Shown: positions 30,024-45,310 of the stretch, piece after piece
Position numbering within the stretch: the first letter of the stretch is position 1
Layout: every line of letters begins with the position of its first letter
Source of the DNA: Eriocheir sinensis
Lineage: Eukaryota; Arthropoda; Malacostraca; Decapoda; Varunidae
Reading direction: 5' to 3'
DNA: 64,000 nt
Assembly: GCF_024679095.1 (NCBI RefSeq)
Contig: NW_026111675.1
Span: 342,961-406,960 of the forward strand
Made by a program: the position numbers and the translations under genes
The notes under the pieces: model-generated
What the model was told of the DNA's origin: nothing
What the model saw: the letters and a program-made list of their open reading frames with translations, nothing else
Database searches by the model: none

Positions 30024-33000
30024 CGTGTTTACATCATTTGATGTGTATTTTGTATATATATTTCTATAGAAATCTACGTTGATTTATGAGTATTCGTATA
30101 TAGATTTTGAAATAAATTTACACTGTTTTATGTGTATTTTGCATATTTTTTCAATACAAATTTACCTTTTTGTATATGCATTTTGTATATTAATTTTAAT
30201 ACAAATTTAATTATGCTATGTGTATTTTTGTATATGTATTTTTATAAAAATATGCTTTATATTATGGGTATTTTGCATTTTTATTTTCATACAAATTTAC
30301 ATTATTTTATTTATATTCTGTTTTTTTTTTTTTTAAACAATTTTACATTATCCTATGTGTATTTTGTATATCTATTTTTATACGTATTTACTTAATTTTA
30401 TGTGTATTTTGTATATATATTTTTATAGAAATCTACGTTATTTTATGTGTATTCGTATATATATTTTGAAACAAATTTACATTGTTTTATATGTATTTTT
30501 GCATATCTCTTTTAATACAAATTTACCTTATTGTATGTGCATTTTGTATATATATTTCAATACAAATTTAAATATTTTATGTGTATTTTGGTATATATAT
30601 TTTTATAAGAAATGCGCTATTTGATAGGAATTTTGCATCTTTATTTTCATACAAATTTACATTATTTTATCAATATTCAGGGTATTTATTTTGATACGAT
30701 TTCACATTATTCTATTTGTTTTTTGTATATATTTTTTTTATACATATTTACATTATTTAATGTGTATCTTGCATCTTTTATCGTAATTTTGTTTATTTAT
30801 TTTTATATGAATTTACATTATTTTAGGTGTATTTCATATGTATATTTTTATACATATTTATATCATTTTATTTGTGTTTTGAATATATATTTTAATAGAA
30901 ATTTACTCTATTTTATAGGTATTCGTATATATATTTTGATACAAATTTACATTATTTATGTTTATTTTGCATATCTATTTCAATACAAATTTACCATATT
31001 GTATGTGTATTTTGTATATTTATTTTAATACAAATTAAATTATTTTATGTGTATTTTTGTAAAAATATGCGTTATTATTTGGGTATTTTGCATCTTTATT
31101 TTCATACAAATTTACATTATTTTATTGATATTCTGTTTATTTATTTTGATACGATTTTACATTATTCTATGTGTATTTTGTATATATATTTTTATACACA
31201 TTTACATTATTTAATGTATATTTTGTATATATATTTTATATAAATTTAAGCTATTTTATGTGAATTTGTTTATATATTTTCATACAAATTTACAATATTT
31301 TATGTGTAATTTGTATATGTATTTCAATACAGATTTGCCTAATTTTATGTGTATTTTGCATATCTATTTTCAAACAAATTTAAATTATTTTTATGTATTT
31401 TTTATATATTTTTATACAAATTTTAGTTATTTTATTTGTATTTTGTATTTATATTTTCCTACAAATATACATTCTTTTAGTGGAATTTCGTTCATTTATT
31501 TTCATAAGAATTTACATAATTTTATGTGTATTTTGTATATATATTTTTCTACGTATTTACATTATTTTATGTGTATTTTTTATATATATTTTCATAAAAA
31601 AATTACGTTGTTTTATTGTGTGTATTCGTATATGATTTGATACAAATTTACATTATTTTATGTTTATTTTGCATATCTATTTCAATATAGATTTACCTTA
31701 TTGTATGTGTATTTTGTATATTTATTTTAATACAAATTTAATTATTTTATGTGTACTTTGTATACATTTTCTTATACATTTACTTCATTTAATGTGTATT
31801 TTGTATATATATTTTTATAGTAATCTACGTTATTTTATGTGTATTGGTATATATATTTTGAAGCAAATTTACATTGTTTTATATATATTTAGCATATCTA
31901 TTTCGATATAAATCTTCCTTATTGTATGTGCATTTTGTATATTTATTGTAATACAAATTTAAAAATTTTATTATTTTGGTATATATATTTTTATAAAAAG
32001 AGTTTTATATAAATTTAAAATATTTTATGTGTATTTTGTATATCTATTTTCATACAAATACACATTTTTTATTGATATTTTGTTTATTTATTTTGACGCG
32101 AATTCACATTATTTAATGTGTATTGTGTATATATATTTTTATACGTGTTTACATCATTTGATGTGTATTTTGTATATACATTTCTATAGAAATCTACGTT
32201 ATTTTATGTGTATTCGTATATAGATTTTTAAACAAATTTACACTTTTATGTGCATTTTGTATATTTTTTCAATACAAATTTACCTTATTGTACGTGCATT
32301 TTGTATATTAATTTTAATACAAATTTGATTATTCTATGTGTATTCTTGTATATGTATATTTAAAAAAAATATGCTTTATTTTATGGGTATTTTGCATCTT
32401 TATTTTCATACAAATTTACATTATTTTATTGATATTCTGTGTATTTATTTTGATACGATTTTACATTATTCTATGTATATTTTGTATATATATTTCATAC
32501 AAATGAACGTTATTTTATGTGAATTTGTTTTCATTTCATACAAATTTACATTATTTTATGTGTATTTTGTACATGTATTTAAATACAAATTTAACTAATT
32601 ATATGTGTATTATGTATATCTATTTTCATACAAATTGAAATTAATTTTGTGTATTTTAGTATATATTTTTATTCAAATTTTCGTAATTTTATGTGAATTT
32701 TGTATATTTATTTTCCTACAAATATACGTTCTTTTATCGAAATTTTGTTTATTTATTTTGATACGAGTTTTCATTATTATAGGTGTATTTGATATATATA
32801 TTTTTATACTTATTTACATAATTTTATATGTATTTTGAATATATATTTTCATAGAAATTTACTCTATTTTATGTGTATTCGTATATATATTTTGATACAA
32901 ATTTACATTATTAATGCGTATTTCGCATAATTATTTCAATACAAATTTTCTTTATTGTATGTGCCTTTTGTATATTTATTTTGATGCAAATTTAATTATT

Positions 33001-34080
33001 TTATGTGTATTTTTGTTTACATATTTTTAAACAAATATGCGTTATTATATGGGTATTTTGCATCTTTATTTTCATACAAATTTACATTATTTTATTGATT
33101 GTCTGTTTATTTATTTTGATACGATTTTACGTTATTCTGTGTATTTTGTATATATATTTTTAGACATATTTACATTATTTAATGTATATTTTGTACATAT
33201 ATTTTATGGAAATTTACGTTATCTTATGTGTATTTGTTTATATATTTTCATACAAATTTACATTATTTTATGTGTATTTTGTTTATGTATTTCAAAAAAA
33301 ATTTGCTTAATTTCATTTGTATTTTGCATATCTATTTTCAAACAAATTTAAACTATTTTTGTGTATTTTTGTATTATTTTTATACAAATTTTTTTTATTT
33401 TATTTGTATTTTGTATATATATTTTCCTACACATATACATTCTTTTAGAGGAAATTTTGTTTATTTATTTTGATACGAATTTACATTATTTTATGTGTAT
33501 TTTGTATATATATTTTTCTATGTATATACATTATTTTATGGGTATTTTGTATATATATTTTCATAAAAATTTACGTAATTTTATTGTGTGTATTCGTATA
33601 TATTTTGATAAAAAATTTCATTATTTTAGGTGTTTTTTGCATATCTTTTCAATAAAAATCTACCTTATTGTATGTGTATTTTGTATATTTATTTTAATAC
33701 AAATTTAATTATTTTATGTGTATTTTTGTATATATATTTTTTTAAATATAAGATATTTTATGGGTATTTTGCATCTTTAATTCTATAAATTTTTACATTA
33801 CGTACATATCTTTTATACGTATTTACATTATTTAATGTGTATTTTGTTTATATATTTTTATACAAATTTACGTTATTATATGTGTATTTGAATATATATT
33901 TTGATACAAATTTACATTATTTTATGTATTTTCTATATTTATTTCAATTCAAATTTAGCTTATTTTATGTCTTTTGTATATCTATTTTCATACATATTTA
34001 ATTATTTTTGTTTATTTTTGTATATAGTTTTATACAATTTTACGTTGTTTTATGTGTATTTTGTATATTTATATTTATAC

Positions 34081-35605
34081 AAGTAAACATTCTTTTATTG
34101 GCATTTAGTTTATTTATTTTGATACGAATTTACATTATTTTATGTGTATTTTGTATACATTTTCTTATACGTATTTACTTCATTTATGTGTATTTTGTAT
34201 ATATATTTTATAGAAATCTACGTTATTTTATGTGTATTCGTATGTATATTTTGAAACAAATTTACATTGTTTTATATGTATTTTGCATATCTATTTCAAT
34301 AGAAATTTACCTTATTGTATGTGCATTTTGTATATTTATTGTAATACAAATTTAAATATTTTATGTGCATTTTGGTATATATATTTTCATAAAAAATGCG
34401 TTGTTTTATGGGTATTTTGCATCTTTATTTTCATACAAATTTACATTATTTTATTAATATTCTGTGTATTTATTTTGATACTATTTTACATTATTCTATT
34501 TGTGTTTTGTATATATTTTTTTATACATATTTACATTATTTAATGTGTATTTTCTATATATATTTCATACAAATTTTCGTTATTTTAAGTGTATTTGTTT
34601 ATATATTTTTATTCAAATTTACATTATTTTATGTGTATTTTGTATATGTATTTCAATAGAATTTTACCTAATTTCATGTGTATTTTGTATATATATTTTA
34701 TACAAATTTAAATTATAATTTGTGTATTTTTTTATAGAGTTTTATACAAATTTACAATATTTTATGTGTATTTTGTATATCTATTTTCATACAAATACAC
34801 ATTCTTTTATTGATATTTTGTTTATTTATTTTGATGCGAATTTACATAGTTTAATGTGTATTGTGTATATATATTTTTATACGTATTTACGTCATTTCAT
34901 GTGTATTTTGTTTATATATTTCTATAGAAATATACGTTATTTTATGTGTATTCGTATATATATTTTGAAACAAATATACATTGTTTTCTGTGCATTTTAC
35001 ATATTTTTTCAATACAAATTTACCTTATCGTACGTGCATTTTGTATATTAATTTTAATACAAATTTAGCTATTCTATGTGTATTTTTGTATATGTATTTT
35101 TTTAAAAATATGCTTTATTTTATGGGTATTTTGCATCTTTATTTTCATACAAAATTACATTATTTCATTGATATTCTGTGTATTTATTTTGATACGATTT
35201 TACATTTTTCTATGTATATTTTGTTTATCTATTTTATACCAATGTACGTTATTTTATGTGAATTTGTTTTCATTTCATACAAATTTACACTATTTTATGT
35301 GAATTTTGTACATGTATTTAAATACAAATTTAACTAATTATATGTGAATTTTGTATATCTATTTTCATACAAATTGAAATTAATTTTGTGTATTTTTGTA
35401 TATATTTTTATTCAAATTTTCGAGATTTTATGTGTATTTTGTATATTTATTTTCCTACAAATATACGTTCTTTTATCGGAATTTTATTTATTTATTTTGA
35501 TACGAATTTTCATTTTTTTTAGGTGTATTTGATATATATATTTTTATACTTATTTACATAATTTTATATGTATTTTGAATATATATTTTCATAGAAATTT
35601 ACTCT
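34081..35605 (+). repeat. 1.5-kb direct duplication, copy 2
   Basis: Second copy of 3959-5500. It contains the reference 16-mer. It lacks the small A9-bearing insertion found near 3984. Confidence 0.8.
34420..35133 (+). repeat. Reference 16-monomer higher-order unit (714 bp)
   Basis: This is the clearest complete higher-order unit. Read from monomer J it runs J K L M N O P A B C D E F G H I and then returns to J at 35134. Each monomer is recognised by its own tag, for example CATCTTTATTTTCATAC for J, ACACATTCTTTTATT for B and CTATAGAAATATACG for E. Sixteen monomers of about 45 bp give 714 bp. The same order and spacing recur at several places on both strands, which is the hallmark of a higher-order repeat rather than a simple monomeric satellite. 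Confidence 0.88.
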
Positions 35606-35609
35606 ATAT

Positions 35610-38600
35610 GTATATGTATAGAAAATACACATGAAATAATCTAAATTCGTATCGAAATAAATGAACAAAATACCGATAAAATAATGTAATTTTGAATGAA
35701 AATATATATAGAAAATACACATAAAATAACGTAAATACAAATAAATATATACACATAAAATGATTTGAATTTGAATGAAAATAGATATAAAAATAAACTT
35801 AAAATAAGGCAAATTTATAATGAAATATATATATAGAAAATACACAAAAAATAATGTAGATTTGTTTCAAAATATATATACGAATACACATAAAATAACG
35901 TAGATTTCTATAGAAATATATATACAAAATACACATGAAATGTTGTAAATACGTATAAAAATATATATGCAAAATACACATTAAATAATGAAAATTCGTG
36001 TCAAAATAAATAATTAAAATATCAATAAAAGAATGTGCATTTGTGTGAAAAAGTACAAACAAACAAAATACACATAAAATAACGTAAATTTGTATAAAAC
36101 TATATATAGAAATACACAAAAATAAGTTAAATTTGTATGAAAATAAATATACAAAATACACATAAAATTAAGTAAATTTGTAAAGAAATACATATACAAA
36201 ATACACATAAAATAATGAAAATTTGAATGAAAATATATAAACAAATACACTTAAGCTAACATAAATTTGTATAAAATATATATAAAAATTACTCATTAAA
36301 TAATGTAAATATGTATAAAAAATATATATACAAAACACAAATAGAATAATGTAAAATCGTATTAAAATAAATACACGGAATGTAAATAAAATAATGTAAA
36401 TTTGTATGAAAATAAAGATGCAAAATACCCATAAAATAACGCATTTTTTATAAATATACAAAATACACATGAAAGGATGTAAATACGTATAAAAATATAT
36501 ATACAAAATACACATTAAATAATGTAAATTCGCGTCAAAATAAATAAACAAAATGTCAATAAAAGAATGTGTATTTGTATGAAAATAAATATACAAAATA
36601 CACATAAGATAACATAAATTTGTATAAAACTATATACAAAAATACACAAAAATAATTTAAATTTGTATGAAAATAAATATACAAAATACACATAAAATTA
36701 GGTAAATTTGTATTGAAATACATATACAAAATACACGTAAAATACTGTAAATTTGAATGAAAATACATAAACAAATACATTTAAAATAACGTAAATTTGT
36801 ATAAAAAATATATACAAAACACAAATAGAATAATGTAAAATCGTATCAAAATAAATACACAGAATATTAATAAAATAATGTAAATTTGTATGAAAATAAA
36901 GAAGCAAAATACTCATAAAATAACGCATTTTTTTTTAAATATTTATACAAAAATACACATCAAAAATTTTATTTGTATTAAAATAAATATACAAAATACA
37001 CATACAATAAGGTAAATCTGTATTGAAATAGATATGCAAAATACATATAAAACAATGTAAATTTGTTTCAAAATATATATACGAATACACATAAAATAAC
37101 GTAGATTAGTATAAAAATATATATCCAAAATACACGTAAAATGAGGTAAATACGTATAAAAAAATGTATACAAAATACACATAAAATAACGTAAATTCGT
37201 ATCAAAATAAATAAACAAAACACCAATAAAAGAATGTGTATTTGTATAAATATAAATATACAAAATACACATAAAATAACGTAAATTTGTATAAAACTAT
37301 ATACAAAAATACACAGAAGTAATTAAATTCGTATGAAAATAGATATACAAAATACAGATAAAATAAGCTAAATTTGAATTGAAATGTATATACAAAATAC
37401 ATAAAATAATGTAAATTTGTATCAAAATATTTATAAAAATACATATAATAACGTAAATTTGTTTAAAAATATATTAACAAAATACACATTAGTATTGTAA
37501 ATACGTATAAAAAATATGTACAAAATACACTTATAATCATGTAATTCGTATCAAACTAAATAAACAAAATAGCAATAAAATAATGTAAATTTGTATGAGA
37601 AAACATATACAAATACATATAAAATAACGCTAATTTCTATAAAAATATATGTCCAAAAATGAACGTAAAATAAATTAACTTTGGATAAAAATATATATAC
37701 AAAACACACATTAAATAATATAAATGAGTACATAAAATAACCTAAATTTGTATAAAACTATATACAAAAATACACAAAAATATTAAAAATTTGTATGAAA
37801 AGAAATATACAAAATACACATAAAATTAGGTTAATTTCTATTGAAATACATATACAAAATACACATAAAATAATGTAAATTTGAAAGAAAATATATAAAC
37901 AAATACACATATAATAACGTAAATTTGTACGAAATATATATACAAAATTCACATTAAATAATGTTAATATGTATAAAAAAATATATACAAAACACAAATA
38001 GAATAATGTAAAATCGTATCAAAATATATACACAGAATTGAAATAGATATGCAAAATACACATTAATAATGTAAATTTGTATCAAAATATATATACGAAT
38101 ACTCATAAAATATAGTAAATTTCTATGAAAATATACATACAAAATAGATATACAAAATACACATATAACTAGTTAAATTTGTATTTAAATACATGTACAA
38201 AAAACACATAAAATAATGTAGATTTGTATGAAATGAAAATAAATACATTTTATATAAAATATATATACAAAATACACATAGAATAATGTAAAAACATATC
38301 AAAATAAATACACAGAATATCAATAAAATAATGTAAATTTGTATGAAAATAAAGATGCAAAATACCCATAAAATAAAGCATATCTTTATAAAAATACATA
38401 TACAAAAATACACATAGATTAATTAAATTTGTATTAAAATTAATATACAAAATGCACATACAATAAGGTAAATTTGTATTAAAAAAATATGCAAAATACA
38501 CATAAAACAATGTAAATTTGTTTCAAAATATATATACGAATACACATAAAATAACGCAGATTTCTATAGAAATATATATACAAAATACACTTGAAATAAT

Positions 38601-39474
38601 GTAAATACGTATAAAAATATATATACAAAATACACATTAAATAATATTAATTCGTGTCAAAATAAATAAACAAAATATCATGAAAAGAATGTGTATTTGT
38701 ATGAGAATAGATATAAAAAATACACATAAAATAACCTAAATTTGTATAAAACTATATACAAAAATACACAAAAATAATTTAAACTTCTATGAAAATAAAT
38801 ATACAAAAAACATATGAAAATAGGTAAATTTGTATTTAAATACATATACAAAATACACATAAAATAATGTAAATTTGAATGAAAATATATAAAGATATTG
38901 ACTTAAAATAACGTAAATTTGTATCAAATATATATACAAAAAAACATTAAATAATGTAAATATGTATAAAAAAAATATATACAAAACACAAATAAGTTAA
39001 TGTAAAATCGTATCAAAATATACACAGAAAATATTAATAAAATAATGTAAATTTGTATGAAAATTAAGATGCAAAATACCCATAAAATAACGCATTTTTT
39101 GTAAAAATATATATACAAAAAAACATAAAATATTAGATTTTGTATTAAAATAAATAGATATACAAAATACACATAAAATAAGCTAAATTTGAATTGAAAT
39201 ATATATATACAAAATACATAAATTAATGTAAATTTGTATCAAAATACCTATACAAATATACATATAATAACGTAAATTTGTATAAAAATATATAAACAAA
39301 ATACACATTAAATAATGTAAATACGTATAAAAAAATGTAAAAAATACACAAATAATCATGTAATTCGTATCAAAATAAATAGACAAAATACCAATAAAAT
39401 AATGTAAATTTCTATGAGAAAACATATACAAAATACACATAAATAACGCAAATATCAATAAAAATATATATAAT
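35610..39474 (-). repeat. Satellite block 22, reverse (3.9 kb)
   Basis: Reverse monomers. 36.94-38.04 kb mirrors 5.69-6.77 kb, and 38.05-39.47 kb mirrors 11.97-13.33 kb. The exit switch, an AT-only stretch TATATATAATATAATATATT near 39466, is the mirror image of the switch at 11.96 kb. Confidence 0.86.
36940..38035 (-). repeat. 1.1-kb inverted duplication, mate 2
   Basis: Reverse-complement mate of 5690-6765, with the shared private text ATATGTCCAAAAATGAACGT near 37645. Confidence 0.76.
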
Positions 39475-40050
39475 ATAATATATTTTTTATACATATTTAA
39501 AATATTTAATGTATATTTTGTATATATATTTTATACAAATTTACGTGATTTTATATGTATTTGTTTATATATTTTCATACAAATTTACATTATTTTATGT
39601 TCAATACAAATTTGCCTAACTTTATGTGTATTTTGCATATCTATTTTCAAACAAATTTAAATTATTTTTGTGTATTTTTGTATATATTTTTATACAAATT
39701 TTAGTTATTTTATTTGTTTTTTGTATATATATTTTCCTACAAATATACATTCTTTTATTGGAATTTTGTGTATTTAATTTTTTACGAATTTACATTATTT
39801 TATGTGTATTTTGTATATATATTTTTCTACGTATTTAAACTATTTTATGTGTATTTTATATATACATTTTCATAAAAACTTACGTTATTTTATTGTGTGT
39901 ATTCGTATATATTTTGAAACAAATTTTATACAAATTCATGTTATTTTATGTGTATTTGTATATATATTTTCATACAAATTTATATTATTTTATGTGTATT
40001 CTTATATATATTTTATTACAAATTTACCTTATTTTATGTTTATTTTGTAT
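38050..40050. repeat. 2-kb inverted duplication spanning a switch, mate 2
   Basis: Reverse-complement mate of 11400-13330. The orientation switch at about 39474 is therefore a copy of the one at about 11962 and not an independent event. Confidence 0.8.
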
Positions 40051-41377
40051 ATTTATTTCATTCAATTTTAAATTATTTAATGTGTATATTTGTATTTGTA
40101 TTTAGGTTATTTTATGTGTTTTCTATATATATTTTCATCCAAAATTACATTATTTTATTGTTATTTTCTTAATTTAACTCGATACGAGTTTAGATTTTTT
40201 CATAGGTATTTTGTATACGTATTTTTATACTCATTTACATTATCTAATGTGTTTTGTATATATTTTTTTATGCAAACTAATTTTATGTGCATTTTTGTAC
40301 ATATATTTTTAAAGAAACTTAAAACGTTATTTTATGTGTATTTTGTATATGTTTTCTCATACAAATTTACATTATTTAATTAGTTTTTTGTTTATTTATT
40401 TTGATACGAATGACTTGATTATTTGTGTATTTTGTAAATATTTTTTTATACGTATTTACATTACTTAATGTGTATTTTGTTTATATATATTTTTTTACAA
40501 ATTTACGTTATTATATGTGTATTTGTTAAAAATATTTTGAAACGAATTTACTTTATTTTATGTATTTTGTATATATATTTCAATTCAAATTTAGCTTATT
40601 TTGTGTGTATTTTGTATATCTATTTTCATACAAATTTAATTACTTCTGTGTATTTTTGTATATAGTTTTATACAAATTTACGTTATTTAATGTGCATTTT
40701 GTATATTTATATTTATACATATACACACTCTCTTATTGGTATTTTATTTATTTATATTTATACGAATTTACATTATTTTATGTGTATTTTGTATACATTT
40801 TTGATTCGTATTTACTTAATTTTATTTGTATTTTGTATATATATATTTATAGAAGTCTACGTTATTTTATATGTATTCGTATATATATTTTTAAACAAAT
40901 TTAATTGTTTTATAAGTATTTTGCATATCTATTTCAATACAAATTTACCTTATTGTATGTGCATTTTGTATATTTATTTTAATAAAAATTCAAATACTTT
41001 ATGTGTATTTTGGTATATATAATTTTATAAAAAATGCGTTATTTTATAGTATTTTGCACCTTAGTTTTCATACAAATGTTCATTATTTTATTAATATTCT
41101 GTGTATATATTTTGATACGATTTTATATTATACTATTTGTGCTTTTTATATATTTTTTGAAACATATTTTCATTATTTAATGTGTATTTTTTATATATAT
41201 TTTATACAAATTAACGTTATTTTAAGTGTATTTCTTTATATAATTTCATTCAAATTTACATTATTTTAAATGTATTTTGTATATGTATTTCAATACAAAT
41301 TTACATAATTTTATGTATATTTTGTATATTTATTTTCATACAAATTTAAATTATTTATGTGTTTTTTTTGTATAAAC
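39475..41377 (+). repeat. Satellite block 23, forward
   Basis: Forward monomers. From about 39757 onward it is the outer part of the left arm of the large inverted duplication (mate 62.40-64.00 kb). Its first 0.6 kb also mirrors 11.40-11.96 kb. Confidence 0.86.
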
Positions 41378-44300
41378 ATATAGAATAAATTTCTATGAAA
41401 ATATATATTCAAAATACATATAAAATTATGTAAATAATTATAAAAATATATATATCAAATACACCTAAAAAAATGAAAATTCGTATCAAAATAAATAAAC
41501 AAAACTCCGATAAAAGAACGTATATTTGTAGGAAAATAAATATACAAAATACACATAAAACTACGATAATTTGAATAAAAATATATACAAAAAAACAAAA
41601 AAATAAATTTAAATTTGTTTGAAAATAGATATACAAAATACACATATAATTAGTTAAATTTGTACTTAAATACATGTACAAAATACACATAAAATAATGT
41701 AAATTTGTATGAAATGAAAACAAATTCACATAAAATAACGTACATTTGTATAAAATAGATATACAAAATATACATAGAATAATGTAAAATCATATCAAAA
41801 TAAATACACAGAATATCAATAAAATAATGTAATTTTGTATGAAAATAATGATGCAAAATACCCATGAAATAAAGCATATTTTTAAAAAAAAACATATACA
41901 AAAATACACATAGAATAATTAAATTTGTATTAAAATTAATATACAAAATGGACGTACAATAAGGTAAATTTGTATTGAAAAAATATACAAAATGCACATA
42001 AAAGTGTAAATTTGTTTAAAAATCTATATACGAATACACATAATATAACGTAGATTTCTATAGAAATATATATACAAAATACACATGAAATGATGTAAAT
42101 ACGTATAAAAAATATATATACAAAATACACATTAAATAGTTTAAATTCTCGTCAAAATAAATAAACAAAATATCAATAAAAGAATGTGTATTTGTATAAA
42201 AATAGATATACAAAATACTCATAAAATAACCTAAGTTTGTATGAAACTATATACAAAAATACACAAAAATAATTTAAATTTGTATGAAAATAAATATACA
42301 AAATACACATAAAATTAGGTAAATTTGTATTGAAATACATATACAAAATACACATAAAATAATGGAAATTTGAATGAAATTATATAAACATATACACTTA
42401 AAATAACGTAAATTTGTATCAAATATATATACAAAATAAACATTAAATAATGTAAATATGTATAAAAAAATATATACAACACACAAATAGAATAATGTAA
42501 AATCGTATCAAAAATAAATACACAGAATATTAATAAAATGATGTAAATTTGTATGAAAATAAAGATGCAAAATAGCCATCAAATAACGCATTTTTTATAA
42601 AAATATATATACCAAAATACACATAAAATATTAAAATTTGTACTAAAATAAATATAAAAAATGCACATACTATAAGGTAAATTTGTATTGAAATAGATAT
42701 GCAAAATACATATAAGACAATGTAAACTTGTTTCAAAGTATATATACGAATACACATAAAATAACGTAGATATCTATAAAAATATATATACAAAATACAC
42801 ATAAAATTAGGTAAATACGTATAAGAAAATGTAAACAAAATACACATAAAATAACATAAATTCGAAACAAAATAAATAAACAAAATATCAATAAAAGAAT
42901 GTGTATTGGTATAAATATAAATGTACAAAATACACATACAAAATAAACATAAAATAAGAAAATTTGTAATGAAATATATGTACAAAATACACATAAAATA
43001 ATGTAAATTTATATGAAAATATATATACAAATACACATAAAATACCATGAATTTCTATAAAATTATATATTCAAAATAAATTTTAAATAATGTAAATGCG
43101 TATAAAAATATATATAAAAAGTACATATAAAATAATGTAAATTCGTATCAATATAAATCAACAAAATAGCAATAAAGTAATATATATTAGAATGAAAATA
43201 GATTTATAAAATACACATAACATAACTAAAATTTGTATTGAAATATATAAAAAATACATAAAAATAGTTTGAGTTTGTATGGAAATAGATATTCAAAATA
43301 CACATAAAACTAGGTAAATTTCTTTCGAAATATATATACAAAATACCCATAAAATATTGTAAATTTGTGTCAAAATATATAAACAAATACACATAAAATA
43401 AAGTAAATTTGTATGAAAAATATATACAAAATACACATAGAATAATGTCAAATCGTATCAAAATGAATGAGCAGAATATCAATAAAATAATGTAAATTTG
43501 TATGAAAATAAAGATGCAAAATACCCATAAAATAAAGCATATTTTTATAAAAATACATATACAAAAATACACATAGAATAATTAAATTTGTATTAAAATT
43601 AATATACAAAATGCATATACAATAAGGTAAATTTGTATTGAAAAAATATGAAAAATACACATAAAAGTGTAAATTTGTTTAAAAATCTATATACGAATAC
43701 ACATAATATAACGTAGATTTCTATAGAAATACATACAAAATACACATGAAATGATGTAAATACGTATAAAAATATATATACAAAATACATATTAAATAAT
43801 TTAAATTCTCGTCAAATAAATAAACAAAATATCAATAAAAGAATGTGCATTTGTATGAAAAAAGATATACAAAATACTCATAAAATAACCTAAGTTTGTA
43901 TAAAACTATATACAAAAATACACAAAAATAATTTAAATTTTTATGAAAATAAATATACAAAATACACATAAAATTAGGTAAATTTGTATTGAAATACATA
44001 TACAAAATACACATAAAATAATGGAAATTTTAATGAAAATATATAGACATATACACTTAAAATAACGTAAATTTGTATCAAATATATATACAAAATACTA
44101 ATTAAATAATGTAAATATGTATAAAAAAATATATACAAAACACAAAGAGAATAATGTAAAATCGAATCAAAATAAATACACAGAATATTAATAAAATAAT
44201 GTTAATTTGTATGAAAATAAAGATGCAAAATAGCCATAAAATAACGCATTTTTTATAAAAATATATATACCAAAATACACATAAAATATTAAAATTTGTA

Positions 44301-45310
44301 TTAAAATAAATATAAAAAATGCACATACTGTAAGGTAAATTTGTATTGAAATAGATATGCAAAATACATATAAAACAATGTAAATTTGTTTCAAAATATA
44401 TATACGAATCCACATAAAATAACGTTGATTTCTATAAAAATATATACAAAATACACATAAAATGAAGTAAATACGTATAAAAAAATGAATACAAAATACA
44501 CAAAAATCGTATCAAAATAAATAAACAAAATACCAGTAAAAGAAAGTGTATTTGTATAAATATAAATATACAAAATACACATAAAATATCGTAAATTTGT
44601 ATAAAACTATATACAAAAATACACAGAAGTTATTAAATTTGTATGAAAATATATATACAAAATACAGCTAAAATAAGCTAAATTTGAATTGAAATGTACA
44701 TACAAAATACATAAAATGATGTAAATCTGTATCAAAATATTTACACAAATACATACAATAACGAAGATTTGTTTAAAAATATATAAACAAAATACACATT
44801 AAGTAATGTAAATACGTATAAAAAATATGTACAAAATACACATATAATCATGTAATTCGTATCAAAATAAATAAACAAAATATCATGAAAAGAATGTGTA
44901 TTTGTATGAAAATAGATAATAGATAATAAATTTGTATAAAATATATATGCAAGATACACATTAAATAATGTAAATATGTATAAAAAAGTATATACAAAAA
45001 ACAAATAGAATAATGTAAAATCGTATCAAAATAAAAACACCGAATATTAATAAAATAATGTAAATTTGTATGAAAATAAAGATGCGAAATTCCCATAAAA
45101 AAGCGCATTTCTTATAAAAATATATATACCAAAATACACATAAAATATTTAAATTTGTATTGAAATAAATATACAAAATGCACATACAATAAGGTAAATT
45201 TGTATTGAAAGATATATGCAAAAATACATATAAAACAATGTAAATTTGTTTCAAAATATATATACGAATACAAATAAAAAACGTATTTTTCTATAAAAAT
45301 ATATATACAA
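39757..45310 (-). repeat. Large inverted duplication, left arm
   Basis: This arm pairs in reverse complement with 58200-64000. J anchors at 41849, 42563, 43512 and 44221 sum with their mirrors 61633, 60917, 59968 and 59256 to 103482, 103480, 103480 and 103477, so about 2.4 kb aligns with almost no net indel. Outside the SINE the sum shifts by about 296, as expected for a 347-bp insertion with about 50 bp lost. Hypothetical translations of 42530-43048 and 60436-60954 differ at only 6 of 172 residues. Confidence 0.88.
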
